From Capniomyces stellatus (lineage: Eukaryota; Kickxellomycota; Harpellomycetes; Harpellales; Legeriomycetaceae), in assembly GCA_001661515.1 (NCBI GenBank), contig LUVW01000015.1, positions 605,171 through 669,170 of the forward strand: a stretch of DNA of 64,000 bases. The letters run 5' to 3'. The translations under genes and the position numbers were made by a program. The notes beneath the pieces were generated by a model that worked only from the letters and a program-made list of their open reading frames with translations, ran no database searches and was not told where the DNA came from. Of this stretch, positions 12,112 through 23,908 are shown piece by piece; positions within the stretch are counted from its first letter, which is position 1; every line of letters begins with the position of its first letter.

Positions 12112-15100
12112 CTAGAAAAGAGAACGATACTTTTTAACCTCAAGCATGACATTATGGACACCAATAGGAGAGATCTCACGAGCAATTATGGGGTTGGAGG
12201 CTGCCCAGTTATCATAAATGTTGATAAAGCGAGTGTATACAAGTATAAGCTGTCTTAGTGTATCATGAACAATTCCAGTGCCGGTATGAAAGTTGGAAAA
12301 CTTTGGGATAACTGTAGAGTTAATCGCGGAGATTTGGCCTCTCCATTCCGAGTTAAATTGAGAGGCGACCGGGAAAACCGTGTCTAAAAAATATGAATAG
12401 AATATTTTAGCGTGATTACAAGCTCACTATTGAAATTGTACTAGCTTAGCCAAATATTGACAACCAAAAATATTACAGCAGATCCAAAGCGTAACCAGAG
12501 GAAAGGAAGGGGAAGGGGAAGGAGGAGAATAAGTGAGTTTCAAACATAAGTGTTAAATCACAAATTACCTGTTGATATTAGATCTGTGTCAGCAATACGC
12601 TCAGCATTCAAGACAAAAGCTTTCAAGTAGCCAAAGTAAAAGTCCAATTGCAGCTCAGAAAACGACAGGATGGAGTCCGTTAACAGATGCCGCCAATAAA
12701 TATACTCAGGGTCACTTTCGGATATGCGGTTGTCCTAATTACATGGTGGTATTGATTATATAATGCTTATTTCCATTATTATTTTTTTTTATCAAGTCAA
12801 GTCAAGTCAAGTCAAGTCAAGTCAAGCCAAATCAAGTCAAGTCAAATTAATTGCCGATAAACCTAAATCAAACCAGCTGCAAGCAGAAAGCAAGTCAAAT
12901 TAACAACGCTTACTTTTATTATTGTTAAAATCAAATCATAGTTATTGATCAAGAAAACCAACGAGGACTGTGAATCGCTTGAAGAATGTGCGATTGACTT
13001 GAGAAGCTTATCAATCTGGTCTCTAAGCCTTGAGACTCTAAAAAAGGGAAAAAGGAAGAAAAAAAAAACAAAAACATTCTGCTAAAAATCATGCTGCCAA
13101 GTTAATAAACAATCGAGCAAGCAAATACATAAATGAATGCGTGAATTCTTTTTCTTTTTCTTTTTCTTTTTCTTTTTCTTTTTACCCAGTAGCCAGAGCA
13201 GGAGCATTGAAATCATGGTTTAGGCAAACAATCGAAGAAATGAACTCGGCGTAATGACGAGTTGCCTATTAAATGCCCAAAAGTATTTGATCCAAATAAG
13301 TAAACAGTAAATCCAAACAGCAAGGCAGCAAAGCTTTTTATGCCAAAAAAGAACGAGAAAAGTGATATATAAGAAATAGAAAAAGAAAGTTACTATATTT
13401 AACAAGTCAACAAGTATACACTTGTATATATGCATATAGTTTGCTTACGTCATGAGGATGGGTATCTTTTTTGGATTGGCGAGATTTGTGGTTTGTTAGT
13501 TTGTGAAGCTGTTCAATATGTTGGTCGATTAGCATCTGAAACCTTGGCCATAGTATTAGATTCAAAGAGTTGATATACGAGTCAAGAACAGGAGTGGCTC
13601 TGGCTTGTAACAAGGCCAAGAAGCCTGGCAATGCTCTTACACAAAGTAGTATACCGATAGCGTCGAGTGAAGAGTCAGAGTAATATTTGGCAATTTCAAC
13701 ACCTATTTTTAGCGAAGGATCAAACACGTGGCCAAAAATCATTGACGTTATCTCGATGCCCGACGGCTTTTGTTGGACTTTAGGTGACACAAAGAATCTT
13801 AAAATAAACTCATATTCAGCTGTTGCATTGTCGACTATCGAGACGTTGTAGTTGTAGAACACTTGTTCCATGTGTACTTTTTTGTTTTCGTCATCCAATG
13901 ACACCAACGGAATTGCCACCCGGGAAGGGTCAAATATTATTGAACCTCTTGACCCCAAAGCAAAAATGTTTATTTTATCTTTTACTGCTTTATTTCCCCC
14001 AAAAATATTCAGAATGTTTGTTTCTTCGCCTCCACCAAACCTGGTTTCTTTTTCCGAATTTGAAAACTACATTAGATAAAGTTACTTGTTATATATAAAT
14101 TGTGTTTTGTTTCAATAAATAAATAAACAAAACAAAACAAAACAAAACAAAACAAAACAAAACAAAACAGAAAGGTTTATATGTAGCCCATGTCAAGCTT
14201 AGTTACCAATTGATTTAAATTGAATTGGATCGATTTAATTATTATTACAATTTTTTTTGGTTAAAATGACTTGCCTCATGTTTCTGCAAACCTGTTTTAT
14301 ATGCTCCAAAATTATCAGCATAGTACTGTCGAACTATGTTGATATAATTGTCACATACTTCTATTGCTGCCTCTGGATGTCGTTCAATTAAAAAGTGATT
14401 CAGTCTACGGTACTTTAAAAGCGACGAGCTCTGGAATACTTGCAAGTTTGTTGACAAGTTTCGCATTGAATTCATTTTATTTAATAGAAACTCGGTAATT
14501 CTCTTGCTGGCCTATTTTGATATCATTCAAATGGCTTTAACCCAGTTTACCCCTCCACATATACTGTACTTTTATATTCTTGTTTTTACCATTGTTCTAA
14601 TATGCTCCAAGTATGGTTTAGTTTCGTCCAGTGCCTTCAATCCACTACTTTTCCCTTCTAGCTCTCTTATTTGCGATAGTTTATTGCCAAGCTCCTCTAG
14701 CCTATCCATAAATTCTTCGTCAACTGGTCCCTCACAAATAGTCCTATTTTTATCACCAAGATGTTATTACAGAGATTTAATTATTGAAATGTAATTATTA
14801 AAGTGAAACTATCGAGTTGTTATCGTGTCATCATTATCACTGATTGTGTTTACATCCAAAGGCTTCACAACACAAAGTTTCAAATTCCACTTACTTTATC
14901 AGTCGAGGTTCTAATACCACTTTGTTAATTACTTTTGCGAGATGTTTCTCTGCCGTCTACATTATGCAAAAAAAAAAAAAAAAAAAACTTCTGCTACTTT
15001 AAACTGGTCCAATATATTCTAGCCTTATATTTCAATTAGATCAGCCCACTTTACTTACCAACCGATTATTTAGCTGTGTACTTAGTCTGTTCGACCTGCA

Positions 15101-15783
15101 TTGCAGCTCCTCTATCTCTTCATTTATTCTTCCCAGGTTCTTCTGAAAGCCGGTTAGCAAGTTCTCCATTGTACTCAAAACGCTTTCACACTCCTATTTA
15201 TGACAAACCGAGTTTAAAAAGGCAATAAAGCATATCTTTCTCCAATATCAACTCTTTTCGTATCGAATATGTCAAATTCGTTTCCTTAATTCCTTATTTC
15301 TCAAAGTGTCAGTTACCAATATTTCATTTCTTAATTCTGTTTTTGAGTTTTCCTCCCTTTCGTCTATTTAAGAACAACATGTATATACACCGGCTTTACT
15401 AAATTAGTGAAAGCATCATTAACTATCTTCAACTGACCACCCACTTGTCCATCCACTCTCCCTTTTGTTGTTGAAGTTAGTGGTTTATAGCACTGCTTAC
15501 ACAATTCGATCTGTCTTTCTCGAGCATTTTTCAAATCCTTGACTAGTTGATTCGAATACGTTTGCAAATCACCCTCCTAAATTGTAAATACAAAAAACAC
15601 AATTTACCGTCTGCATTCGTCTTTTTTAAGCAACTGTTATAGCAACCATATACACTTGCATTTACATCCACTGTCGCTGCAAACCAAGCAGGCAATGCAT
15701 ATCGTGTTTTACAGCTCCATTATACTACTTACTTGAATAGAGTCGAATTGTGACAGGTATTTAGATTCTTTAAGCCCAGACAT
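12112..15783 (-). CDS. VPS52: VPS52, subunit of the GARP (and EARP) tethering complex
   Basis: VPS52 tethers endosome-derived vesicles to the trans-Golgi. I rebuilt twelve exons (high to low): 15783-15733, 15576-15501, 15363-15317, 15193-15059, 14956-14895, 14743-14590, 14511-14275, 14066-13449, 13265-13186, 13037-12914, 12734-12569, 12383-12112. They total 2022 bases in one frame, giving 673 residues, the usual VPS52 size. Family landmarks, in order: TYSNQLVKDLKNA; the coiled-coil ECESVLSTMENLLTGFQKNL; ASKRITEFLLNKM; SSLLKYRRLNHFL; IFALGSRGSII; LDAIGILLCVRA; LDSYINSLNLILWPRFQML; RHYAEFISSIVCLN; VFLINNYDLIL; and the C-terminal EVKKYRSLF. Exon phases agree throughout. One intron (14274-14067) has a GC donor. 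The start ATG is the first in frame after an upstream stop. Confidence 0.93.
12792..12845. repeat. (GTCAA)n pentanucleotide array
   Basis: About eleven units, the last ones imperfect, inside the VPS52 intron 12913-12735. Confidence 0.9.
13148..13183. repeat. (TTTTTC)n array next to a 5' splice site
   Basis: Six-base units directly inside the VPS52 intron 13185-13038. On the coding strand the intron begins with the donor, then a pure (GAAAAA)n run. Confidence 0.9.
14067..14274 (-). other. GC-AG intron in VPS52
   Basis: The exon ends CATGAG and the intron begins GCAAGT, the consensus for GC donors; the acceptor is ATGTAG. Joining gives KHE then FSNSEKE in frame and keeps the VPS52 alignment. 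The nearest GT would shift the frame. The intron also carries an (AAAAC)n array (14126-14169). Confidence 0.8.
14126..14169. repeat. (AAAAC)n pentanucleotide array
   Basis: About nine units within the GC-AG intron of VPS52. Confidence 0.9.
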
Positions 15784-16781
15784 CAACTTGAATTGGCCAG
15801 TGCAAACTGAATAGCTTGTTTATAATATAGATATGTATAAATCTAGAGTGTCCAAACCCCTAAAAAAATAGTGGTTTTAGGTGTGCTTACCAAAAAAAGA
15901 GTAAAACTATAACGCAATTGACGAGATGCTAAAACTCGTTATTATACCAAATAATGTAGCAAAAAGAATATTGAAATTGAGATGGCAGAGCTACTTTAGT
16001 TGGAAAAGCAACAGTTATAGATAACAAAAATGAATCGCGCTAGCTAAATAACAGTGAGTAGAAATGGTCTTTGGCTTTTTTTAGTTTGCCTCAAGTGTAG
16101 CCAAGTAAGTGAGAAGAGGATATTCTTAAAATTTCAATTCTCAACAGTTAAAACCCCCAACTAACAGGAAGTTTATTTTTATTTTTTGGGTGGAGAAACT
16201 GGGTTGTGATGAATAAGGGTGATTATTGAAGGGTTGATTGGGTAAAGTTTGATTTGTTGCTTAATACAAGATGTTTAGTAGAAAAATCTAATTGTGAAAA
16301 CCAAACCAATTTGCCTAAAGCTGAACCACTTGCAAAATTATAAAATTACTACGAGGTTCAAAAGCGCAATTAGGTTGTTTATTCTGAAATGATTTCCTTT
16401 GATTAAATAAATGGAATTACGCGCTCAACTATTATTAAAGAAACTCGGTTGTTGTTTTTAACTTGGTGACTGAAAAATTACAGAAAAAGGATAACCAATC
16501 AGAGTTGCTCAAAGGCTTTAGTAACTCAATGTATCAACTCGAAGCTTCAAAAAAAAAAAAAAAAAGAGAAAGAAATAAATAAAAAATATTAATTCAAATG
16601 GCTAGTGAACGTAAATCAAGGATTATAAAGCGGAAAAAGGCGAATTAATCAATCGAGTAGGAGGTTCCTTTAGAATCCAAAAAAAACAAAAAAATAGTAC
16701 TATTATTATTTTTACTGAAAACGGGCACCATTAGTTTGGAGTAGAGGAAAATTTGCAAAAGAACGACAGTCCGATAGAACA
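15784..16781. other. Divergent intergenic region VPS52 / LUC7
   Basis: Likely holds both promoters. AT-rich with no convincing frame. A14-16 runs occur near 16550. No further element recognised. Confidence 0.6.
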
Positions 16782-18947
16782 ATGACCGATCTGGCTAGAC
16801 AATTGCTGGAGGAGCTTATGAGCCCCTTTGAAGGAAGGAAGAAGGATTTCCGAGATCGAGATGTAAGTTGTAATTGATTTTGGCTGCTAAAATGTCAAGT
16901 AAACACTGTGAGGAAAGGGGGAAAAGAGAAATTGACGATCTTAACAAACTCCACATAGGTATGCAAAGATTTTTTGGCTGGGTTTTGTCCAAATTTGCTA
17001 TTTACAAACACAAAGGCTGATCTAGGTAAGCTTAAAGCTTGTGGCTAAACAACAATCGAGGTTTACTAGAATGATTGACGGATTGGCAGAATTTACAGAT
17101 AGATTGTTGTCTCAAGTACAAAATCAAATTCATAAATAAAAGGAAACTTTATAAACACTACTTTATTTAATGTTTTTTTTTATAGGCAATTGTGAATTGG
17201 TACACGATGAGAGACTTCGAGACGAGTAAGAAGAGATAGAAGTGTAACATGTGTAACACGTGCTAGAGTTTGCCAAGAAACAATCATAGCTTGAAATTGA
17301 AAAAAAATAAACAAATAGATAAATAAACAATAGGTACCAAAAAGGAGAGTACAAAAACTCGCTTGGATACGAAGAGAACTTTTATTCTCGTTTACACAAC
17401 CTGCTTAATGATCTGGACCGAAAGATCAAACGCGCGTTTGACCGAGTCACAACTGATGCGGACGAAAAGGTAATATTAAAATTGTCTGTTTGCATATACC
17501 AAGCTTAGTATCCAAACACTAACACAGGGTTTATGCATAATTGTTTGACACTTATAGTTGTTAAATCCAGACAAAGAAGAGAAGCAAGAAAAGGCGATTA
17601 TGATAGAAGAACAGATCAAGGTACTATTGGACAATGTCGAAAAGGCCGGAGAAGAGGGAAGAGTTGACGAGGCAAAATCTATTTCAGCTCAGATTGAAAA
17701 GCTCCAAGCTGATTTGAAGCTAACACAAGAGGTAAGAATAAATGCAAAGTTATAATTATATAAAACATATGAGGATGATATCTGTCTCGGTAAAAAAAAA
17801 AAAAAGCCTTATTTATCAAGCGAATGGGATTGAAATATATTCAATGATCAGATTTGACAGCTGTTTGGGCGGATTGTTTAATTAAATTAGAGAATACACT
17901 CGATCAACCCGATGTTTAAGAATGAAAAGAAGTTGGAGGTTTGTGACGTTTGTGGCGCCTTTTTGGTTCCCGATGATGACACAAGAAGGCTGGACGCGCA
18001 TATCGAGGGCAAACAACATCAGGGCTATTTAAAAATTAGAGAAGCTTTGGCTGAGTATAAGGTAAGTGTTATTGGCCTCATGGCCGTCATTGTTTATCAG
18101 AATTTAGGATTGGCACAAGTGTTTTTATAAATTGCTTCGAGTTCCGCAACCACATTAAAATGGGTGGTTGTTTCTATGGCTTGGAGGAATTAAAAGTGTA
18201 AAAAATGGGTTTCAAACCATTGTTTTTGAACATTTTTACAAAGAACAAACAAAAAAAAGAAAGAATTGGTCTATTCATTATAAAAAAAAAAGAGCGGACT
18301 GTGTCTTTTTTAAACTTGAGAAATAAGGATTTGACACTAACAGCAAAGAATAGGTTTGTTTTTTTACCATTCTGTGGTTGATTATAAACAACTTAATGAT
18401 GTTTTTTTTAAAAAAAAAAGGAGGTACAAATGGTTAAGGGAGTAATTAACGGATGGAAAATATACCAAGTCTTGCAAATATCAAATCAAATGGTGTAAAA
18501 GCAAAAGTATAAACTAAACTGACTCGCATAGTCGAGTAGAATGCGATGACCAAAATATGCCATAGCTTTGAGTTGTTACCATGTCAATAAATGTTTTAAA
18601 AAGCTGTTTTTAAACCAACTAACAACAACAATAATAATAACAATAAAATGAAAATGAAAATGAAAATGAAAATAATAATCTCAAAGTCGAAAAACGGGAG
18701 TTTGGCCAAGTCGTCAGGTCGACCCAGAGACAGACTCCGACGCTCACGCTCACGTTCGCCAACAGGCTCTACGTCGCGTATGTACTCGCGTGAAGGGTCA
18801 TACCGGGACAGAAGCGACTACTCGTATAGAAGATCCCGTGATTATGACTACGAAAGAAACAAAGATAGGGACAGAGATAGAGACAGAGACAGAGACTATG
18901 ACCGTCGCCGTTCAAGCAGGTCATCATATAGAGACAGAGATCGCTGA
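16782..18947 (+). CDS. LUC7: LUC7-like U1 snRNP-associated splicing factor
   Basis: LUC7 proteins contact pre-mRNA and stabilise U1 snRNP at 5' splice sites in the nucleus. Exons: 16782-16862, 16959-17025, 17186-17225, 17334-17469, 17558-17731, 17891-18061 and a last exon ending at 18947. Placing the last start at 18687 (after TCAAAG) keeps the frame and gives 309 residues; another in-frame AAG acceptor lies shortly after, so this boundary is uncertain. The N-terminus reads LARQLLEELM. The first zinc finger has VCKDFLAGFCPNLLF, then NCELVHDERL. A coiled coil follows (residues about 100-165). The second finger has VCDVCGAFLVPDDDTRR and HIEGKQHQGY. The tail is RS/RD-rich with SRSRSP and alternating RDRDRD, typical of the metazoan-like, SR-tailed form. 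Confidence 0.92.
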
Positions 18948-19537
18948 TATATAAAAACTCAATCCAATTTAATTCAATTCAATTCTTGCTTGCTTGCTAA
19001 TTGTTTCTCTAAAACTTTCTACGTTACTTTTATTGTCTCGTATATTTGTTTAACAAAAGACTTTAAACAATGATACCAATATTTTATACATACTTAACTA
19101 CGAATAAAAAAACTTTTTTTCAAATCATTAAGGCTATATATACAAAAAAAAACGTTTCTAGTTCCAAGAAAACAGATCAATAATTCAATAAAGCAAAAAT
19201 GTGAAAATGACAACAGAAATGCCTTGATTATACATTAAAAGATCTTTTCCTTTTTCCTTTTTTCCTTTTCCCTTTTTCCTTTTTGTAAAGATTTGTTTTA
19301 CTAACTGAATTTCGACTTTTTCCTTTCATCCATCTAAATAATCAGTAGAGTTTTATGCGATAGTCATGAGTTTAGTTGAGAATAAATTTAATTGTCTGAT
19401 TCTTTCATAATCAACACTGAACCTCAAGGGCAATCGTTTTAGAAAAAGGCTGATAATGCGCACAAGTATATTTATCAAACACGAAAAGCTGACAGGTAAT
19501 GGTGTTCCTGTTTGAATAAAAGGATAATTGCGCACTG
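18948..19537. other. Convergent intergenic region LUC7 / COX23-like
   Basis: AT-rich with a (TTTTCC)n pyrimidine run near 19248-19282. The minus-strand frame 19353-19556 overlaps the end of the COX23-like gene. It would matter only if the GTAAGT just inside that gene's end is used as a donor (possible acceptor ATTCAAACAG near 19493). Confidence 0.55.
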
Positions 19538-19735
19538 TTATTTTAGACTTACCCAAGACTGTTTACAAGAGTTGTATGCATCAAAAAACTGTTTGCACTG
19601 AGGTCTATTGAAATTGTTGTCTTCTAAGCATTTCAAGCTAGCTCTAGATTCCAGTTCACAGGGATTCATATATTTGCCAGGAATTTTGTTTTCAAACTCC
19701 TTCAGCGACACGCGCTCAGGGCTTCTGTTGGACAT
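19538..19735 (-). CDS. COX23: COX23/CHCHD7-like twin-Cx9C protein
   Basis: 65 residues as read. Twin-Cx9C proteins are imported into the mitochondrial intermembrane space by the Mia40 system; Cox23 supports cytochrome oxidase assembly. The sequence has NPCELESRASLKCLED, then NRPQCKQFFDAYNSCKQSW, that is C-x9-C and C-x9-C, with the FFDAY and CKxxW features of Cox23/CHCHD7. The stop comes soon after SW. However, TGG is followed by GTAAGT, so a short intron could replace the last four residues (VSLK) with another short tail. The N-terminal 25 residues are polar, with no cleavable presequence evident. Confidence 0.8.
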   Translation of the reverse strand: MSNRSPERVSLKEFENKIPGKYMNPCELESRASLKCLEDNNFNRPQCKQFFDAYNSCKQSWVSLK

Positions 19736-20168
19736 TTCTTTAGAATCGTTTTGTTGTGTTGGTCGAATTGAAAAGTTAATGAAGGTTGTAATATAGAGAC
19801 AATATGATACACTGTTAGTATTTTTGACTGAATTTACTGCTGCTTGTTGTTTAGCTAATCTTGGATGGTTAATATTTTATTTTTGTGAAAGTAAAAGAGA
19901 TAAGTTTGACTTGGTTACAAACTAAAGTGAAAAGATAAACGCAAAAGCAAAACTACAGAGGAAGAAAATCAAGTTAGTTGGTATTTTGATTGGAACAATA
20001 GTTTTAAAAATTGTGGATTTTTGTGGTTATTTTAGTCCAATCGTTTAGCAAAACTATATGATTCAGATAACCAGGGTTCAAGTACCCAACTAGTAAATCA
20101 TTATATAATGATGAGATTAATTAACACTATAGAGTCAAGCTCTGATTGGCATACAAAAAATGTCAAGT
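19736..20168. other. Short intergenic region up to the inverted repeat
   Basis: 433 AT-rich bases with no frame of note. A box-B-like word near 20074 lacks the rest of a tRNA. Confidence 0.6.
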
Positions 20169-22071
20169 GATGTATGTGTATATTTCTGATTATAATGTTA
20201 GTTTTTAAATAGAACTTTTGCGGTAGTGTTTTTGGAGTATATTAGAAAGACACCACAAAGGTAAAGGTTGGTCTTTTTATTGCGAAATTCAAGAAAAGGG
20301 CTAAAAGGATAGAAAGAGTTGACAGGATAGAAAGAGTTGACAGGATAGAAAGAGTTGAAAGGGCAAGAAGAGTCGAAGGGGCAAAAAAGGGCAGAGTGGC
20401 TATGGTGGAGATTTATGCAGGACGGTGGTGGAGTAGGAGGCACCTAGTCTAGTCGAGTACATTTCGCATCTTAAACGAAGAATTTCCAAGTACATGTGGC
20501 GGGGATTCTGGTTTTTAATGAAGCCAGACCGAAGAAGTCTTATGTAGCGATAAAACTCACAAACCGAGAATAGCCTGGCATGGCAGTCCAGGCAGATGGG
20601 TTTGCTTTCAGTATCAGAGTCAGAGTAGCGGAATCTGTAATACGGGCGTGGCTTTGTAGCGATGTTTTCGGGGCCAGAGCGCCTTGGCCTGTTCAGTCTG
20701 GGGTTGGCGACGTCAAAAGCAGCAGCAGGATCAGAAAACTGAATAGGGTTGGGTATGTGGGTTGAGGTTAAAACAAGGGATTTTGCAACAAAAATACCGT
20801 TGTTGTAGTTGTAGATGTACTGACGGCACGGTTTGTTGGTGCTGCAATCAGAGCTGTTTAGAGTGTGGATTTGGTGGTGGCATAGACGACAACAAACTGG
20901 CTTTGGAGAGTCCGAAACCAAATGGCCAGGGTTGCCGTGCTGGCCGTAAGAATGAGTTGTGGGCAGTGGCTGGTTGTGTGTGGCTGTGGAGGGCTGAATG
21001 GCGGGGAATCTGGTATGGTCAAAAGAGGAGGTGAGATTGTTGGTGGAAAGCCACTTGGTCAGCCTTCCAAAACGATCACGACCAGAATGAGGTTTGGTGA
21101 TGTGGAGGTTATGGGGGTCAGAACTAGCAGTAGTAGCAGTAGTAGCAGTAGTAGCAGTAGTAGCAGTGGTAGCAGTGGTAGCAGTTACATTGGGAGTTGT
21201 GTTGTTTTTCTTGTTGATGTTTGAGTCGGAACTGAAAACAGGTTCGCAGTGGCTGGTTTTTTGGGAGAAGATCAGGTCCGAGTTTCGGTTGACAACACCA
21301 GAATTTCTGCGGGGTGTTGTCAGGTACACACGAAGCGAGTTTATATACATTTGTGGGTTGGGCTGGGTGTAGGTCTCTATTATTATGGTGTTTTCCTGGA
21401 CAGCGGCAAGTAGCTGTTTATATCTGCCCCAGCTTGAAAACAGCGAGTTTCCTACGCCGCCTACAGACACCTTCAACGAACAAGCCACAATAGTTGGCTC
21501 CAGCTCGTCTTTAAACAGCTTCTGGAAAAACGGCGAGTCATAGCAGTCCCTTTCGGTTTTTGCCTCCAGAAACTGCTCAAACTCTTTCTGATTGAAATTC
21601 TTCCCAAAAGAATCCAAAAAGAACAACTCGCTGGTGATTTTGTGCAGGCTTTTCTGGCCCCAACTTTCTCTACAAGATTTGCCTGATACGTGGTTTGAAT
21701 CTAAGAATTTATCGGCTTTGCTGCCTTGGATCATGTTTTTATAGTAGTAATCTTTGTTTCCATTGCCATTGCCATTGCTGTCATTTTTGTTCAAAAAGTT
21801 GCTTTCTGAAATTGAAAAGTTCGAAAGCCCGGTTATTGACTCGCTGACGTTGTAATATGTATCCGAGTCCAAACTTGAATCCAAATCCGAATCCAGATCT
21901 AAACCTGAATCCAATCCTGTACCTGAATCTAGATTTAGATTTGGGTTTGGATTTGAATTTGAATTTGAATTTGAATTTGAATTTGGTTTTGGATTTGGAT
22001 TTGGTTTTGGATTTGGTTTTGGATTTGGTTTTGGTTTTGGTTTTGGTTTTGAGTTTAGTTTTGCTTTTGAG
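20169..22071 (-). repeat. Inverted duplication, arm 2
   Basis: Exact reverse complement of 178-2080. It ends at the N gap on one side and diverges abruptly from arm 1 at 20168 on the other. The arms are 18,088 bases apart. Confidence 0.95.
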
Positions 22072-22935
22072 NNNNNNNNNNNNNNNNNNNNNNNNNNNNN
22101 NNNNNNNNNNNNNNNNNNNNNNNNNNNNNNNNNNNNNNNNNNNNNNNNNNNNNNNNNNNNNNNNNNNNNNNNNNNNNNNNNNNNNNNNNNNNNNNNNNNN
22201 NNNNNNNNNNNNNNNNNNNNNNNNNNNNNNNNNNNNNNNNNNNNNNNNNNNNNNNNNNNNNNNNNNNNNNNNNNNNNNNNNNNNNNNNNNNNNNNNNNNN
22301 NNNNNNNNNNCATTATTCTCACTGCTCTCCTTATTCTCGCCGCTCTCGATTCTCTCTGTTGCACTTCTAGGTTCCAATATACAATCTACTTGTGCCAATT
22401 TCTTCTCCACCTTGGGTCTGCGCTGATTACCGCTTTCTATCTTTTTATACAGCTCGTCAAAGATTCCATGTTTATCATTTCCTCTTAACACACCGCTCTT
22501 AATTTTGAAATCCCCATCACCACTCTTTAAATATCTACCGTTACTCTTTAAATTTTCATACACTGGCTTTCTTTCTGCTAGCCTACTGCCTTCAGAATTC
22601 TTCCTTGCACTTTTGAGTTTGTTGGCGTTGACCGGGTCGTCATTCATTGTGGATTTAAATTTTTCTTTATTTCTGCCATCATTAGTTCTTTCACTGGTTT
22701 TTGCTGACAATGCCTCTTTCTTGAATTTTTTGTCCCACATACCAGCTTCATCTAGTGGAACATAAATCTTTTTTTCATTCTTTTTTCGATCAAGTTCACT
22801 TTTTGTTTTTAAGGGTTTTGCTACATATGATCTATTTATATCATTCCCGTAGCTGTCGCCACTGATATCCGTGCATATACCGATACTATCACCAAAACCA
22901 GCGTCAACACCGGCATCAACACATAACACTAACAT
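20400..22935 (-). CDS. Unknown low-complexity protein with C-terminal Cys pairs, copy B (interrupted by gap)
   Basis: Same gene as at 1-1849, in opposite orientation. This copy also shows the N-terminal part, upstream of the gap (22311-22935). That part is rich in K, S and D, with RSYVAKPLKTKSELDRKK, KIYVPLDEAGMWDKKF and a predicted helical KHGIFDELYKKIESG. The most likely start is the ATG at 22935-22933; a stop lies just upstream in frame. Both sides are open, but with 239 N between them they are out of frame, so the gap size cannot be exact: a length of 1 mod 3 is required. Downstream of the gap the protein is identical to copy A. Function unknown; the conserved C-terminal block with CRLC and CLDC is the part to search. 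Confidence 0.75.
22072..22310. other. 239-N assembly gap inside copy B
   Basis: Arm 1 supplies the counterpart of 177 of these positions (bases 1-177 of the window). That stretch contains the asparagine-rich segment just before the K/P repeats. Confidence 0.95.
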
Positions 22936-23417
22936 CAACACATAGCACTATCGATACCCCAAATTTTCAGGTTCTGGTTTATCAAATGCGGTGCATAAAG
23001 TAACATGTACATAAACGTTTTCAGTTAATTGTGGTAAAGATCCCATACTTGATCTCAACGACTTTATCCTGTGACATGATGTTTCATTAATTCTAATCTT
23101 GTTTATAACCATTTTTCATTTAGTTCATAATATATACTTCAAAGAATTTAAACTATGTTTACTTTATTATATGTTTCTAATTATATTTGTTTGTTTGAGA
23201 GGGACGACTTGATAACTTGGTTTGTACAATGGTTGTTTCTACATTTAATAACAAATCGGATTTATACTAATTTTGTTCAGCTTGCATGCTTTTAAATGGA
23301 GGATTTGGTCTTTGTGAATTTTGTGTGTATGTATTTAAGTAACTAACTCTTGTTTGTCAAATAAGTTTCAGTGTCATTTTTGTGACTTCAGAGTCTAAGG
23401 TTCATACCATCGATTTT
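22936..23417. other. Divergent intergenic region
   Basis: Upstream of copy B and of the frame at 23418. AT-rich, with nothing recognised. Confidence 0.5.
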
Positions 23418-23908
23418 ATGACTGCCAGAACCAAGAAATATTGGAATATAATAAAAGACTTTATAGCAGAAATACAAACGGGAAACAAAAATAATATAAG
23501 AGAGTTTACAAAAGAAGATATAGCTTCAGGATTGAATTTTTTAAAGGAAATAATTCCTCAAAACGCGATTATCTTTGCTCTGGCAATTTGGGAAATTAAT
23601 AAATCAGTAACGGAAAAAAAACTTATCAAACATAAATTTGGACATAAGAGCACTTTTCAACCGTTGGAAAGTAGATTTATAAAGTCTGGTAGTTCAAGGA
23701 CTATCCGCTTAGAAGCAGAAAAATGTTCACAAAAAAAAATGGGTCGACATTAAATGACAGTGGTTTGTTTTTGAGCCAGGAGATGATCTTAGCAAAGATA
23801 AAACAATATTTGACCAACAGACCCCCTAAATCCAAAAGAGGATTGATTATAATTAAACAGACGCTATTTTACATTATAGTAACATTCATAAAATTCCACG
23901 TTTATTAA
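23418..23908 (+). CDS. Hypothetical protein with apparent frameshift at an A9 run
   Basis: An ATG frame runs from 23418 to a stop at 23753. A second frame takes over at the A9 run (23731-23739) and continues to 23908. One extra A would make a single frame of about 163 residues, so this is either a homopolymer sequencing error or a young pseudogene. The visible part has KKYWNIIKDFIAEIQ and IPQNAIIFALAIWEINK helices and a basic RPPKSKRG segment near the end. I do not recognise it. A possible acceptor (GACTTCAG) precedes the ATG, so an upstream exon is possible. Confidence 0.35.

Noticed and set aside
13407..13958. 183-residue frame taken as a stand-alone gene
   Set aside because: It is one exon of VPS52; the GTG-like start and the last residues belong to the open exon edge and the next intron.
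12792..14169. Short regular repeats that could look like a CRISPR array
   Set aside because: These are simple pentamer and hexamer microsatellites in introns without spacers, in a eukaryotic genome.
20060..20100. tRNA-like box B word (gggttcaagtaccc)
   Set aside because: The invariant C61 is missing, there is no box A and no foldable acceptor stem.
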